NCBI GenBank assembly: GCA_050251735.1
Contig: JBFWMF010000007.1
Span: 1-64,000, forward strand
DNA: 64,000 nt
Reading direction: 5' to 3'
Origin: Desulfitobacterium sp050251735
Lineage (GTDB): Bacteria > Bacillota > Desulfitobacteriia > Desulfitobacteriales > Desulfitobacteriaceae
Both the position numbers and the translations under genes were made by a program. Positions 33,833 through 42,647 of this stretch are shown piece by piece. Below the pieces are notes generated by a model, which saw nothing but the letters and a program-made list of their open reading frames with translations, did not search any database and was not told where the DNA came from. Position 1 is the first letter of the stretch. Each line of letters opens with the position of its first letter.

Positions 33833-34479
33833 TGGTCAAAGTACAATTGCAAAGAAAGCTTCCTTCCTTCACTCTGGAAGTCGATTTTACGGTAGACAAC
33901 CATATTCTTGCTATCGTCGGTCCCTCCGGAGCTGGAAAAACCACAGTGCTCCAATGCTTGGCAGGACTGCAAATCCCTTCTCAGGGTGAGATTATGATTA
34001 ATGGCAAGACCATCTTTTCTTCGGAGCGAAACGTCAATCTCCCTGTGCGCAAACGACGGATTGGCTATGTGTTCCAAGATTACGCCCTATTCCCCCATAT
34101 GACTATCGAAAAGAACGTTCTCTACGGGAAGCCAAAGCAAACCCAATCTTCTCATCAGTCCATGGGCGTCACAGAGATACTTGATATTCTTCAAATTGGT
34201 CATTTGCGACAACGTTTTCCCCGTCAGATATCAGGAGGAGAAAAGCAACGGGTGGCCTTAGCCCGGGCGTTAATGACCGAACCGGAGCTTTTGCTTCTCG
34301 ATGAATCCCTCTCCGCCTTGGATCCTGATACCCGTGCTCTGTTACAACAAGAACTGCTCAAAGTTCAACAACAGTGGCAGATCCCCTTCATTATGGTCAC
34401 CCACGATCCCCGTGAAGCGGAGATCCTTGGTAGCCGAATTCTGCGGATAGATAAGGGTGCCCAAGAGACTCTTAAATGA
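33832..34479 (+). CDS. modC: Molybdate ABC transporter ATP-binding protein, short form
   Basis: This 215-residue ATPase has Walker A GPSGAGKTT, Q-loop YVFQDYALFPHM, signature ISGGEKQRVALARAL, Walker B LLLLDESLSALD and the switch His in VTHDPREA. The start is ATG 33832 with GGGAGGGTGG, overlapping the modB stop. An open upstream extension inside modB is ignored. It lacks the C-terminal MOBE molybdate-binding domain of E. coli ModC, so feedback inhibition at that domain is not expected. Some family members serve sulfate or tungstate. Confidence 0.92.
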   Translation: MVKVQLQRKLPSFTLEVDFTVDNHILAIVGPSGAGKTTVLQCLAGLQIPSQGEIMINGKTIFSSERNVNLPVRKRRIGYVFQDYALFPHMTIEKNVLYGKPKQTQSSHQSMGVTEILDILQIGHLRQRFPRQISGGEKQRVALARALMTEPELLLLDESLSALDPDTRALLQQELLKVQQQWQIPFIMVTHDPREAEILGSRILRIDKGAQETLK

Positions 34480-34506
34480 AAACTGGGGACAGGTCCCTGT
34501 TTTCAT
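34476..34506. repeat. REP-like palindrome 1
   Basis: ATGAAAAC and GTTTTCAT arms enclose the core GGGGACAGGTCCC. It overlaps the modC stop codon and may act as a hairpin at the end of the operon. It is one of about ten related sites. Confidence 0.8.
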
Positions 34507-34577
34507 TTATTCATGCAAAAACACATCTTTGGTCACTTTAGTGGTGACAACTGTGGTGCTCCTAGGCCACATGAAGG

Positions 34578-34616
34578 AAAGTGCCCCTTCTCTATTTTGG
34601 AGAAGGGGCACTTTTT
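34578..34616 (+). terminator. Strong terminator between modC and the next ABC operon
   Basis: A perfect stem AAAGTGCCCCTTCT / AGAAGGGGCACTTT has a short loop and is followed by TT. In-frame ATG codons at 34581 and 34617 of the next reading frame fall on this hairpin, so they are unlikely starts. Confidence 0.85.
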
Positions 34617-34688
34617 ATGTCTAAACACTCACCCATCCCTGCAGGCTTCAATACACTATTACATAATGAAGAAGAGGGGGAAGGGACA

Positions 34689-35456
34689 TTGAGAAAGGTT
34701 GTGGAGCTACATAACCTAGGCATGAAATATCAATCCCTCAACGGCGAGATCCCGGCACTGGAAGACATTAATCTCGATGTTCAGGAAGGTGAGTTTGTCA
34801 GTATTGTTGGTCCAAGCGGATGTGGCAAATCAACCCTCCTATCTATTATAAGCGGACTGCTTTCCCCCACAGAGGGAGAAGTGCTTGTCGATGGGGAGGT
34901 CGTCAAGGGAACATCTCCCAAGATGGGCTATATGCTGCAGAAGGATCATCTCTTTGAATGGCGGACTATCCTGCAAAACATTCAGCTCGGGCTAGAAATT
35001 CAAAAGAGTCTAACTCCTGAAGCTAAAGCTCGCACTGAGCATCTTTTAAAAACCTATGGCCTTTACGACTTTCGCAACAAATACCCTAGCCAGCTTTCGG
35101 GTGGGATGAGGCAGCGGGCAGCTCTCATTCGCACCCTCGTCACCAAACCCCAAATTCTCCTTCTGGATGAGGCCTTCTCTGCTTTAGACTATCAGACGCG
35201 TTTAGCTGTCAATGAGGATATATACACCATTCTCAAGAAGGAAAACAAAACCGCCCTCATCGTCACACACGATATCGCCGAGGCCATTAGCATGGCAGAC
35301 CGTGTAGTAGTACTTACGCGAAGACCCGGTACCATTAAAAAAATCTATCCCATTGACTTAAAGTGTGAAAAACGCTCACCGTTAAAGTCACGTGATATGC
35401 CGGCATTTCAGACCTACTTTCAAGCAATATGGAAGGAGCTGGATGTCCATGTCTAA
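34689..35456 (+). CDS. TauB/SsuB/NrtD-type ABC transporter ATP-binding protein
   Basis: The 255-residue ATPase has Walker A GPSGCGKSTL, Q-loop YMLQKDHLFEWRT, signature LSGGMRQRAALIRTL, Walker B LLLDEAFSALD and His in VTHDIAEA. This form is typical of importers for taurine, sulfonates, nitrate or pyrimidine precursors. I place the start at TTG 34689, after GGGGGAAGGG; upstream ATGs lie in a terminator. It overlaps the permease gene by 14 bp. The substrate is not clear from the sequence. Confidence 0.88.
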   Translation: MRKVVELHNLGMKYQSLNGEIPALEDINLDVQEGEFVSIVGPSGCGKSTLLSIISGLLSPTEGEVLVDGEVVKGTSPKMGYMLQKDHLFEWRTILQNIQLGLEIQKSLTPEAKARTEHLLKTYGLYDFRNKYPSQLSGGMRQRAALIRTLVTKPQILLLDEAFSALDYQTRLAVNEDIYTILKKENKTALIVTHDIAEAISMADRVVVLTRRPGTIKKIYPIDLKCEKRSPLKSRDMPAFQTYFQAIWKELDVHV

Positions 35457-36255
35457 CATTTCACCGGAGCATGAAGCCTATCTTCGTCAGGTTCGCCAAG
35501 AGCGAGTAAAGGTCAGACTAACCCAGGTCTTGATTCTGGTGCTTGCCTTTGGACTGTGGGAACTCTGTGCCCAACTAAAAATTGTCGATCCCTTTATTAC
35601 CAGTCAGCCCACCAGAGTCTTCAAGACCATAATCAACCTCCACCAAGAAGGGGTACTTATCCACCACATTACAGTCACCTGTGTAGAAACCGTGATCGGT
35701 TTTTTACTGGGAACTATCTTAGGAACGATAATCGCCATTATCCTTTGGTGGTCGGAGTTTATCTCTAAAGTCTCTGAGCCCTATCTTGTCATCCTCAATA
35801 GCTTGCCGAAAATTGCCCTCGGGCCCATTTTTATCGTGTGGATTGGCGCTGGTCCAGCAGCCATCATCGTTATGACTTTGGCCATTTCCCTCATCGTCAC
35901 CATTCTTGAAGTTCTCAATGGCTTTTTATCTATCGACCAAGAGAAGATCAAACTGGTTCAGACCTTTGGGGGAACAAAAACTCAAGTCCTTACCAAGGTT
36001 CTTCTCCCTGCCTCCTATTCAACCATCATCAATGCCTTGAAAATTAACGTGGGGCTATCTTGGGTGGGTGTAATTGTCGGGGAATTTCTCGTCTCCAAGG
36101 CCGGTTTGGGCTATCTGATCGTCTATGGAGGCCAGATATTCAAGTTGGATCTGGTCATGACGAGTGTCTTTATCTTAGGAATTGCTGCAGCATTAATGTA
36201 TCAGGGGGTGGTTTTATTCGAAAAGCTTATTATTAAGCATCCTGAAGGAAAATAG
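35443..36255 (+). CDS. TauC/SsuC-type ABC transporter permease
   Basis: The 270-residue membrane protein has about six helices and the coupling motif KLVQTFGGTKTQVLTKVLLPAS by position (residues ~167-188). NSLPKIALGPIFIVWIG is the typical family segment. Its start (ATG 35443, after AAGGAG, or ATG 35449) overlaps the ATPase gene. It works with the ATPase upstream and the lipoprotein downstream. Confidence 0.9.
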   Translation: MSMSNISPEHEAYLRQVRQERVKVRLTQVLILVLAFGLWELCAQLKIVDPFITSQPTRVFKTIINLHQEGVLIHHITVTCVETVIGFLLGTILGTIIAIILWWSEFISKVSEPYLVILNSLPKIALGPIFIVWIGAGPAAIIVMTLAISLIVTILEVLNGFLSIDQEKIKLVQTFGGTKTQVLTKVLLPASYSTIINALKINVGLSWVGVIVGEFLVSKAGLGYLIVYGGQIFKLDLVMTSVFILGIAAALMYQGVVLFEKLIIKHPEGK

Positions 36256-36280
36256 TCTGAATATTTAGGGGAGGGTTTTT

Positions 36281-37294
36281 ATGAAACGTCGATTTGGCAT
36301 ACTTATGGTGTTGGCTTTAGCCGTAGCCTTAATTCTCACTGGCTGTGGAAATAGTAGCAGCAAGGATAATCAACTCACTAAGATCAGAGTATCAGAGGTG
36401 ACCCATTCCATCTTTTATGCCCCACAATATGTAGCCTTGACCCAAGGCTTCTTTAAAGAAGAAGGATTGGATATTGAGCTCACCAATGGCGGAGGAGCGG
36501 ATAAGGTCATGACCGCTGTTTTAACCGGTCAAGTTGAGATTGGTTTTGCCGGTCCGGAAGCCTCAATCTATGTCTATAATGAAGGCAAAGAAGACAACTC
36601 TATTGTTTTCGCGCAATTAACCAATGGTGATGGCACCTTCCTCATTGGTCGCGAGCCGGATTCTGACTTCCAGTGGAGTGACTTGCAAGGCAAGACCATC
36701 ATTGGGGGGAGAAAAGGTGGAATGCCGGAAATCATTCTCCAGTACGTTTTGCGCAATAATGGCTTAACCCCAGGCAAAGATGTTTTTATCGATACCACCA
36801 TGCAATTTAATGCCATGCCCGGTGCCTTTCTAGGTGGTCAAGGAGATTATGTTATTCTCTTTGAACCTACAGCTTCGGCTATGGAAAAAGAGGGCAAAGC
36901 CTATATTATCGCTTCCTTGGGTAAAGAAAGCGGAGAAGTACCCTATACAGCTTATTTTGCCAAGAAGAGCTATATGGAGAAAAACCCCAACATTATCCAA
37001 AAATTTACCAATGCTGTTTATAAAGGCCAACGTTGGGTAGAATCCCATTCACCTGAGGAAATAGCCAAAGCCATCAAACCCCATTTCCCCGATGCGGATG
37101 AACAAATTCTTACCACTGTTGTCAAACGCTATAAAGAACAGAACAGTTGGAAGAAGGATCCTATCCTCATAGAAAAGGATCTCCAGGTTTTACAGCAGGC
37201 ACTGCAGGATTCCGGCGAATTAAGCAAGAAAGCTCCCTATGATAAAATAATTACCCCAGTATTTGGGGAAACAGCCCTCAAGAATGTAAAATAA
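36281..37294 (+). CDS. NMT1/TauA-type ABC substrate-binding lipoprotein
   Basis: The 337-residue protein begins with a lipoprotein signal (LILTGC near residues 17-22). The NMT1/SsuA-type fold follows: VTHSIFYAPQYVALTQGFFKEEGLDIEL by position, then NGGGADKVMTAVLTGQVEIGFAGPEA. Homologues bind sulfonates, taurine, nitrate or thiamine-precursor pyrimidines. There is no TPP riboswitch upstream, so the thiamine option is less likely. It is the last gene of this operon; a terminator follows. Confidence 0.9.
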   Translation: MKRRFGILMVLALAVALILTGCGNSSSKDNQLTKIRVSEVTHSIFYAPQYVALTQGFFKEEGLDIELTNGGGADKVMTAVLTGQVEIGFAGPEASIYVYNEGKEDNSIVFAQLTNGDGTFLIGREPDSDFQWSDLQGKTIIGGRKGGMPEIILQYVLRNNGLTPGKDVFIDTTMQFNAMPGAFLGGQGDYVILFEPTASAMEKEGKAYIIASLGKESGEVPYTAYFAKKSYMEKNPNIIQKFTNAVYKGQRWVESHSPEEIAKAIKPHFPDADEQILTTVVKRYKEQNSWKKDPILIEKDLQVLQQALQDSGELSKKAPYDKIITPVFGETALKNVK

Positions 37295-37311
37295 TTTGTC
37301 GAATAAATGGT

Positions 37312-37357
37312 GGAGAGAGAATAATTTAGGAATATTCCGAAAATGCTCTCTCCTTTT
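37312..37357 (+). terminator. Rho-independent terminator
   Basis: GGAGAGAG at 37312 pairs with CTCTCTCC ahead of TTTTT, with an inner GGAATATTCC stem in the loop. Confidence 0.85.
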
Positions 37358-37561
37358 TATATTTATCAATTGTTTGATGGGATAATCGAGGTTTATTTAG
37401 GCTTTTTTGACGTAAAAGAATGGACAAAGACAAATAAATTTTCGATGGGAATCTTCAACCTGTAGTATACTATTACTATATGCTATAAAGAAATTTTATT
37501 ACACCATAATATCATGCTATGTATATCATGAAATTGTTGATTATTTTATAGAGGTGTTCTG

Positions 37562-38557
37562 ATGTCGAATTGGCTTATAGTCTTTGGAATTTTTATTATT
37601 GGTGCCACGCTTTGGCACGGTTCCAAATACCATCGTTTCCTTATTGAACGTGTGGACGAAATACAAGTCATGAAATGTGCCTTTGAACACACGGCAGTCG
37701 GAATGGCGATAGTTCGTCCGGATTTCCAATACCTAAAAGTTAACAAAGCGTATGCTAGTATTATCGGCTATACTGTAGTGGAACTGATGGCTATAATACA
37801 TAAGGATTTTATTCATCCGGAGGATCGTGAAAAGGACACTCCTTATGTTAAGGAAATCTTATTAGGGAATATAGATTCTTTTACCTCGACTAAGCGCTAT
37901 ATTCATAAACAAGGCCATATTGTTTGGGTCAGGGCCACCGTTTCGGTTGTCCGCCATGACAATGGTGATATAAAGTATTTTATTACTCAAATCCAAGACA
38001 TTACCCATGCCAAAAAAGCTGAGGATGAACTGCGCAGATCAAAGGATGAGGCGGAAATCATAGCCCGTACAGATTATCTGACAAATGTGCTAAACCGCAG
38101 AGCCTTTATTGAGCGGCTACAGGAAGAATTAAAACGAACAAAACGCACTGGAAAGAGCTTTGCTATGATTATTGTGGATGTTGATCTCTTTAAGAGAGTC
38201 AACGATTGCTATGGGCATTTAGCAGGAGACTATGTTTTGCAGAAATTTGCCGAGTGTTTAGGAACTATGGTCAGACCCTATGATTTCATTGGTCGCTATG
38301 GCGGAGAAGAGTTCGCTATTTGCTTGCCGGGCACCGCTATTGAACAAGCTGCAATTGTGGCAGAACGAATGAGGGAGAACGTCGCAGCCCTCGAAGTAGA
38401 ATATATGAGTCATCGGATTCGAGTCACAGGTAGCTTTGGCGTAACTGTTTACGATCACGAATCTCTTGAAGACGTAGATGCACTGATTGAGAGGGCGGAC
38501 TCTGCTATGTATGTAGCCAAGAGTCATAAAAATACCGTCTATAAGTGTGTTTCGTAG
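37562..38557 (+). CDS. Membrane-anchored PAS-GGDEF diguanylate cyclase
   Basis: The 331-residue protein has one N-terminal membrane helix (NWLIVFGIFIIGATLW), then a PAS domain with PAC motif (~35-150) and a GGDEF domain (~165-331). The active-site signature is RYGGEEFAICLPG, so cyclase activity is expected. The RBS is AGAGGTG. It is a single gene between the ABC operon terminator and a REP element. It may respond to a small ligand or redox through PAS. Confidence 0.92.
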   Translation: MSNWLIVFGIFIIGATLWHGSKYHRFLIERVDEIQVMKCAFEHTAVGMAIVRPDFQYLKVNKAYASIIGYTVVELMAIIHKDFIHPEDREKDTPYVKEILLGNIDSFTSTKRYIHKQGHIVWVRATVSVVRHDNGDIKYFITQIQDITHAKKAEDELRRSKDEAEIIARTDYLTNVLNRRAFIERLQEELKRTKRTGKSFAMIIVDVDLFKRVNDCYGHLAGDYVLQKFAECLGTMVRPYDFIGRYGGEEFAICLPGTAIEQAAIVAERMRENVAALEVEYMSHRIRVTGSFGVTVYDHESLEDVDALIERADSAMYVAKSHKNTVYKCVS

Positions 38558-38560
38558 CCC

Positions 38561-38592
38561 ATTGAAAACTGGGGACGGGTCCCAGTTTTCAT
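38561..38592. repeat. REP-like palindrome 2
   Basis: The perfect stem GAAAACTGGGGAC / GTCCCAGTTTTC lies just after the diguanylate cyclase gene. It may double as its terminator (followed by ATCTTTT). Confidence 0.8.
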
Positions 38593-38654
38593 CTTTTCCA
38601 TTATAAAACAAATGATAATTTCCAGTTGATCTGGGGAAAATTATGTGTTAAGCT

Positions 38655-38940
38655 ATTATAAACTGTTGACGGGGAAGTAAAACCGCAAGACCAGCCATAA
38701 AGAGAGCCGGGAAAGGTGGAAACCTGGTAGGTAACGGAGCGGGTAAATGGGCCCCTGAGGGCGGAGCGAAAAGCAATGAGTAGCTTACGACGCACAGCCA
38801 GCGTTATTGGGCTAAGGGTGTGATGGCACCCTGCAAGAGAGGATGTATGGGCACCGGTTTTCATACATCAATTAAGGTGGTACCGCAGGTTAAGCGCCTG
38901 TCCTTAAGGTTAGACTATAAGGATAGGCGTTTTTTGTTTT
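38655..38940 (+). ncRNA. T-box leader, probably tryptophan-tRNA responsive
   Basis: Stem I elements (AGAGAGCCGGGAAAGGTGG near 38700) are followed by the antiterminator motif AAGGTGGTACCGCAGG at ~38874-38889. The terminator CGCCTGTCCTTA / TAAGGATAGGCG with TTTTTT ends at 38940. The likely specifier is UGG (Trp) at 38748-38750, followed by a purine. The ABC genes downstream match the known Trp-controlled TrpXYZ family, which supports the reading. Confidence 0.9.
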
Positions 38941-39041
38941 GGTACGAACCGTCCCATGCATTGACGCGGATGGATGGGAATTGCAGGGAAGAACCCTCGA
39001 ATCTTTAATCAAAAACTTGAAAAAGAGTGGAGGATCTTCAA

Positions 39042-40040
39042 ATGAAAAAGAAATTTGCGGGAATCTTAAGTGGAGTATTAGCATTATCTTTACTGGTCTC
39101 AGGTTGTGGCTCCAGTAATACGGACCAAGGAAAGGCTACCAATGATGGTAAAAAAAGCGTCGGGATTGTTCAAATTGTCGAGCACCCCTCCCTAAATACC
39201 ATTCGTGAGGCTACTATTGCCGAATTAGCAAACCAAGGTTTTAAAGATGGTGAAAATATTACTATTGACTATCAAAATGCCCAAGGTGACCAAACTAACC
39301 TCAAAACGATTGCCCAAAAGTTTGTTTCCAATAAATATGATCTGATTATTGCTATTGCTACTCCTTCGGCACAAGCAGTCGTCAGTGAAACTAAAGATAT
39401 TCCTGTTGTTTTCTCAGCCGCCACAGACCCTGTTGGCTCAGGACTCGTCAGCAGCATGGAAAAGCCCGGTGCTAACGTTACAGGCACCTCCGACCGAGTC
39501 TCTGCTGAAAAAATTATGGAGCTAGCTGAAAAGATTACCCCGGGAATAAAAACTGTCGGCGCCCTCTACAACACAAGTGAGACCAATTCTGTGTCCGTCA
39601 TTGAAAACCTCAAGGAGTATGCAGCCAAGAAAAATATTAATGTAGAAGTAGCTACTGTAACCAATAGCTCCGAAGTACTCCAAGCAGTCAACGCCCTCAC
39701 CGGTGATGTAGATGCGATTTTTATCCCCATCGACAATGCTGTCGCCAGCGCCATGCCCGCTGTAGCTCAAGCTGCCAATAAAGCGAAAATTCCCGTCTAC
39801 GTGGGAGCTGATTCCATGGTCAAAGACGGCGGTCTAGCAACCTATGGCATCAATTACACCATCCTTGGTCAAGAAACTGCAAAAATGGCCTCCGAAATCC
39901 TCAAAGGCAAAAACCCCGGTGATATCCCCGTAAAATCCATGACCGACATGGATATCTACCTCAACCAAAAAACAGCCGATGCCATTGGCATCACCATCCC
40001 CGCCGACGTCATCAAAGAAGCTGCCGAAGTATTTAAGTAA
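39042..40040 (+). CDS. trpX: TrpX-type ABC substrate-binding lipoprotein
   Basis: The 332-residue protein has a lipoprotein signal (LLVSGC near residues 18-23) and the ABC_sub_bind fold: VGIVQIVEHPSLNTIREATI (by position), a type I periplasmic-binding protein. Together with trpY and trpZ it matches the tryptophan (or aromatic amino acid) importer family found behind T-boxes in Firmicutes. I start at ATG 39042 with GGAGGAT upstream; a GTG at 39027 would overlap that SD. It is controlled by the Trp T-box. About 690 bp of repeats separate it from trpY. Confidence 0.9.
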   Translation: MKKKFAGILSGVLALSLLVSGCGSSNTDQGKATNDGKKSVGIVQIVEHPSLNTIREATIAELANQGFKDGENITIDYQNAQGDQTNLKTIAQKFVSNKYDLIIAIATPSAQAVVSETKDIPVVFSAATDPVGSGLVSSMEKPGANVTGTSDRVSAEKIMELAEKITPGIKTVGALYNTSETNSVSVIENLKEYAAKKNINVEVATVTNSSEVLQAVNALTGDVDAIFIPIDNAVASAMPAVAQAANKAKIPVYVGADSMVKDGGLATYGINYTILGQETAKMASEILKGKNPGDIPVKSMTDMDIYLNQKTADAIGITIPADVIKEAAEVFK

Positions 40041-40067
40041 ACAATGAGCAGGACCTCAGGAATATTC

Positions 40068-40103
40068 CCTGTAGCTCGCCCTGTAGCTCGCCCTGTAGCT
40101 CGC
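40068..40103. repeat. Three tandem copies of CCTGTAGCTCGC
   Basis: Three perfect 12-bp units lie head to tail directly after trpX. The array is short enough to vary in copy number between strains. Confidence 0.85.
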
Positions 40104-40188
40104 AGGGCTTGGACAGGGAACCTGTCCCCCTGCCCCACTTATGACTCATACACGTAAGCCATATATCACAGTTACCTCGAAAGAATAA

Positions 40189-40262
40189 CCCAAGTATGCT
40201 GCTTTACAATTGAGAACGCCTTTAAGGGGCGCCTCCCCGTCCTTCGCGAAAAGCTAGCTAAG
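40189..40262 (+). repeat. Structured dispersed element, half copy D
   Basis: This copy has only the left end: a CCAAG-TGCTTTAC terminus, GAGAACGCC and the conserved CCTTCGCGAAAAGC segment. It breaks off before the core hairpin. Confidence 0.65.
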
Positions 40263-40360
40263 AATTCAAGGACATGACCCCTATTCGCACTAGTTTCACT
40301 CTTACCTTAAAAGAGAATACCAAGGGATTTTGATTTATTACTATCACATTAAGAGGAGAC

Positions 40361-40636
40361 CCAAGGATTTTGATATACGGAAGAGAGCGACTTCAAAGCG
40401 AGCGGAAACAAAACTTCGCGAAAAGCACTCAGCGGAGTCGGATTGGAAACAGGACGTTTCCAACCGCCTACGAGGCAGGAGCCGATTTAGACACGAAATC
40501 CGGATGAGGATTTCGCCCAAGCCGCAAACCACAAATGAGATCTTATGCGGCGCAGGTGCATCCGACGGAGCGGAGTGATCGAGCGTTAGTTTTGTCCGCG
40601 CAGCATTCTGAGCGAACGTGTATAGCAAAATCCTGG
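40361..40636 (+). repeat. Structured dispersed element, copy E
   Basis: This is a full copy with terminal repeats CCAAGGATTTTGATATA / TATAGCAAAATCCTGG. Internal helices are GTCGGAT / ATCCGAC, CACTC / GAGTG and CTA / TAG. The shared hairpin TTGGAAAC / GTTTCCAA and the extra hairpins of copy C are present. The flank GGAGAC after the right end is the same as in copy C. Confidence 0.85.
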
Positions 40637-40672
40637 AGACCCCTCCTAAAAACTACGACTAAAAAAGCAACG

Positions 40673-40702
40673 AATGAAAACAGGGACCTGACCCCACTTC
40701 AC
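40673..40702. repeat. REP-like palindrome 3, degenerate
   Basis: ATGAAAACAGGGACCTGACCCC keeps the family core order (given by position), but the right arm has decayed. It lies just before the trpY RBS. Confidence 0.6.
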
Positions 40703-40729
40703 ATTTGACGGTAAAGGAGACCACCACCA

Positions 40730-41641
40730 ATGAACTTCGCCCTCCAAGGTTCTATCGAACTCGGAATTATATATGCAATCATGGCCCTAGGCGTATTCAT
40801 ATCCTTTCGCACGTTGAATATGCCAGATATGACGGTTGACGGAAGCTTTGTCACTGGTGCGGCAATCTCTGTAGTCTTGAGTATGAATGGCCATCCATTT
40901 TTGGGGTTGTTGCTGTCTTTCATTGTCGGCTGCGGTACCGGTTGCATCGCTGCCTTTCTTCATACTAAATTAAAGATCCAAGCTCTCTTGGCGGGAATCC
41001 TCGCCATGCTTGCCCTGTATTCCCTTAACCTGAAAATAATGAGCGGACGAGCCAATATTGCTCTTATGAATAAAGCCACAGTGTTCAGCGAATTCGAAAA
41101 GCTGGTCAGTGGAGACTATAGTCGACTCATCTTTGCAGCTATCATGATTGTCCTTTGCCTGATCGTCCTCTTTCTGTTCTTAAATACCCGCTTAGGTTTT
41201 TTGGTGCGGGCGACGGGAGATAATGATCAAATGGTGAGAGCACTGGGGGTGAACACCGACCTAACTATTTTTGTTGGCCTTGCCATAGCCAATGGTTTTG
41301 TGGCTGTTTCAGGAGCCATGATTGCTCAATATCAATCCTTTGTGGATGTAGCCATGGGGGTTGGTATGGTGGTCATCGGGCTGGCTTCGGTTATCATCGG
41401 GGAAGTAGTTTTTGGCATAAAATCCTTAATGCGGCGACTGATTGCCGTCGTATTAGGTTCAATACTTTATCGCCTAATTATTGCCGCCGCCCTTGAGTTG
41501 GGCATGCCGGCCACAGATTTAAAGCTTGTCTCCGCAGTGATTGTTGCCTTAGCTATGTCCACTCCCATTCTAAAAAAACAATTTGCTACCATGAAAAGAC
41601 GACATTTCTCCCATCAAGGTTCCAAAAAGAGTTTGCAGTGA
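40730..41641 (+). CDS. trpY: TrpY-type ABC transporter permease
   Basis: The 303-residue membrane protein has about eight to nine helices and belongs to the branched-chain-type (BPD_transp_2) permeases. LGVFISFRTLNMPDMTVDGSF by position at the N terminus and VRALGVNTDLTIFVGLAIAN in the middle are typical. It should be the channel for the TrpX lipoprotein. The RBS is AAAGGAGACC. It lies 690 bp after trpX, separated by repeats, and is coupled to trpZ. Confidence 0.9.
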   Translation: MNFALQGSIELGIIYAIMALGVFISFRTLNMPDMTVDGSFVTGAAISVVLSMNGHPFLGLLLSFIVGCGTGCIAAFLHTKLKIQALLAGILAMLALYSLNLKIMSGRANIALMNKATVFSEFEKLVSGDYSRLIFAAIMIVLCLIVLFLFLNTRLGFLVRATGDNDQMVRALGVNTDLTIFVGLAIANGFVAVSGAMIAQYQSFVDVAMGVGMVVIGLASVIIGEVVFGIKSLMRRLIAVVLGSILYRLIIAAALELGMPATDLKLVSAVIVALAMSTPILKKQFATMKRRHFSHQGSKKSLQ

Positions 41642-41659
41642 AAGGAGTGATTGATTCAA

Positions 41660-42454
41660 ATGCTTAAGCTTATAAACGTCAGTAAAACCTTCGGCATCGG
41701 TAGTAGCAACGAAAAGCGGGCACTGGATCAGGTGGATCTTACGCTGCAACCGGGTGAATTTGTGACCGTTATTGGTGGGAATGGTGCAGGGAAATCCACC
41801 CTCTTTAACTGCATATCCGGCATATATGATGTTGAGGAAGGAAAGATCCTCCTCGACGACCTAGATATTACTTACTTTCCCGAATATAAGCGTTCCCGAG
41901 CCATTGGTAGGGTATTTCAGGACCCCCTCAAGGGGACGGCCTTTGATATGACTATTGAGCAAAATTTAGCGATTGCCTTAGGGAAAGGTCAGCCCATCAG
42001 CCTCCGCCCTGGCATAACCAAGAAAGAGCTGGATTTCCTCAGAGAGCGTGTTGCAATGCTCGATCTGGGTCTGGAGAATCGCATGAAGCATAAGGTAGGA
42101 CTCTTGTCCGGAGGACAGCGCCAAGCCTTGACCCTGCTGATGGCTACCTTAGTTAAGCCCAAGATTCTGCTGCTCGACGAGCATACAGCGGCACTTGACC
42201 CAGCCATCGCTAAGAAGGTGATGAGTATAACTCGGCAGATCGTTGAGGAAGAAAAGCTCTGTACCCTCATGATTACCCATAATATGAAGGCATCCTTAGA
42301 GTTCGGCACGCGGACCATCATGATGCATGAAGGAAGAATCATCATGGATATTCAAGGTCAGGAGCGGAAACAGATGACTGTAGATCTCCTTATTGATCAA
42401 TTCGAATCCCGCAGCGGCACCGCCCTCGATAATGACCGCATGCTGCTAGGTTAA
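41660..42454 (+). CDS. trpZ: TrpZ-type ABC transporter ATP-binding protein
   Basis: The 264-residue ATPase has Walker A GGNGAGKSTLF, Q-loop RVFQDPLKGTAF, signature LSGGQRQALTLLMA, Walker B LLLDEHTAALDP and His in ITHNMKAS. I use ATG 41660; a TTG at 41651 sits very close to AAAGGAG and is the alternative. It powers the TrpXYZ importer. Confidence 0.9.
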   Translation: MLKLINVSKTFGIGSSNEKRALDQVDLTLQPGEFVTVIGGNGAGKSTLFNCISGIYDVEEGKILLDDLDITYFPEYKRSRAIGRVFQDPLKGTAFDMTIEQNLAIALGKGQPISLRPGITKKELDFLRERVAMLDLGLENRMKHKVGLLSGGQRQALTLLMATLVKPKILLLDEHTAALDPAIAKKVMSITRQIVEEEKLCTLMITHNMKASLEFGTRTIMMHEGRIIMDIQGQERKQMTVDLLIDQFESRSGTALDNDRMLLG

Positions 42455-42461
42455 AACTGTG

Positions 42462-42500
42462 AAAATGTGAAGAGGGACCTGACCCCTTTTCGCATTTTTT
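42462..42500. repeat. REP-like palindrome 4, with terminator character
   Basis: GAAAATGTGAAGAGGG pairs with CCCTTTTCGCATTTT around CCTGAC and is followed by T residues. It probably also ends the trpYZ transcript. Confidence 0.75.
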
Positions 42501-42647
42501 CTAATTCTATAAAAAAAAGCGTTTGAGCAAGCCTGATGAAGATAAATGAGTTTATCCTGCAATAATGTGCTAGATCACCCTTTTACCTCTTTAGTGTATT
42601 AAAGTAAAATAGCATCATGATTACCCAAGAGAGAAGGAGTTGTTCAT

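Larger units (their letters stand above)
40041..40729. other. Repeat-filled gap between trpX and trpY
   Basis: No gene is supported in these 689 bp. It holds three 12-bp tandem repeats (40068-40103), a half copy (D) and a full copy (E) of the structured element, and REP-like palindromes near 40106-40135 and 40673-40702. It interrupts what is normally a tight operon. Confidence 0.8.
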
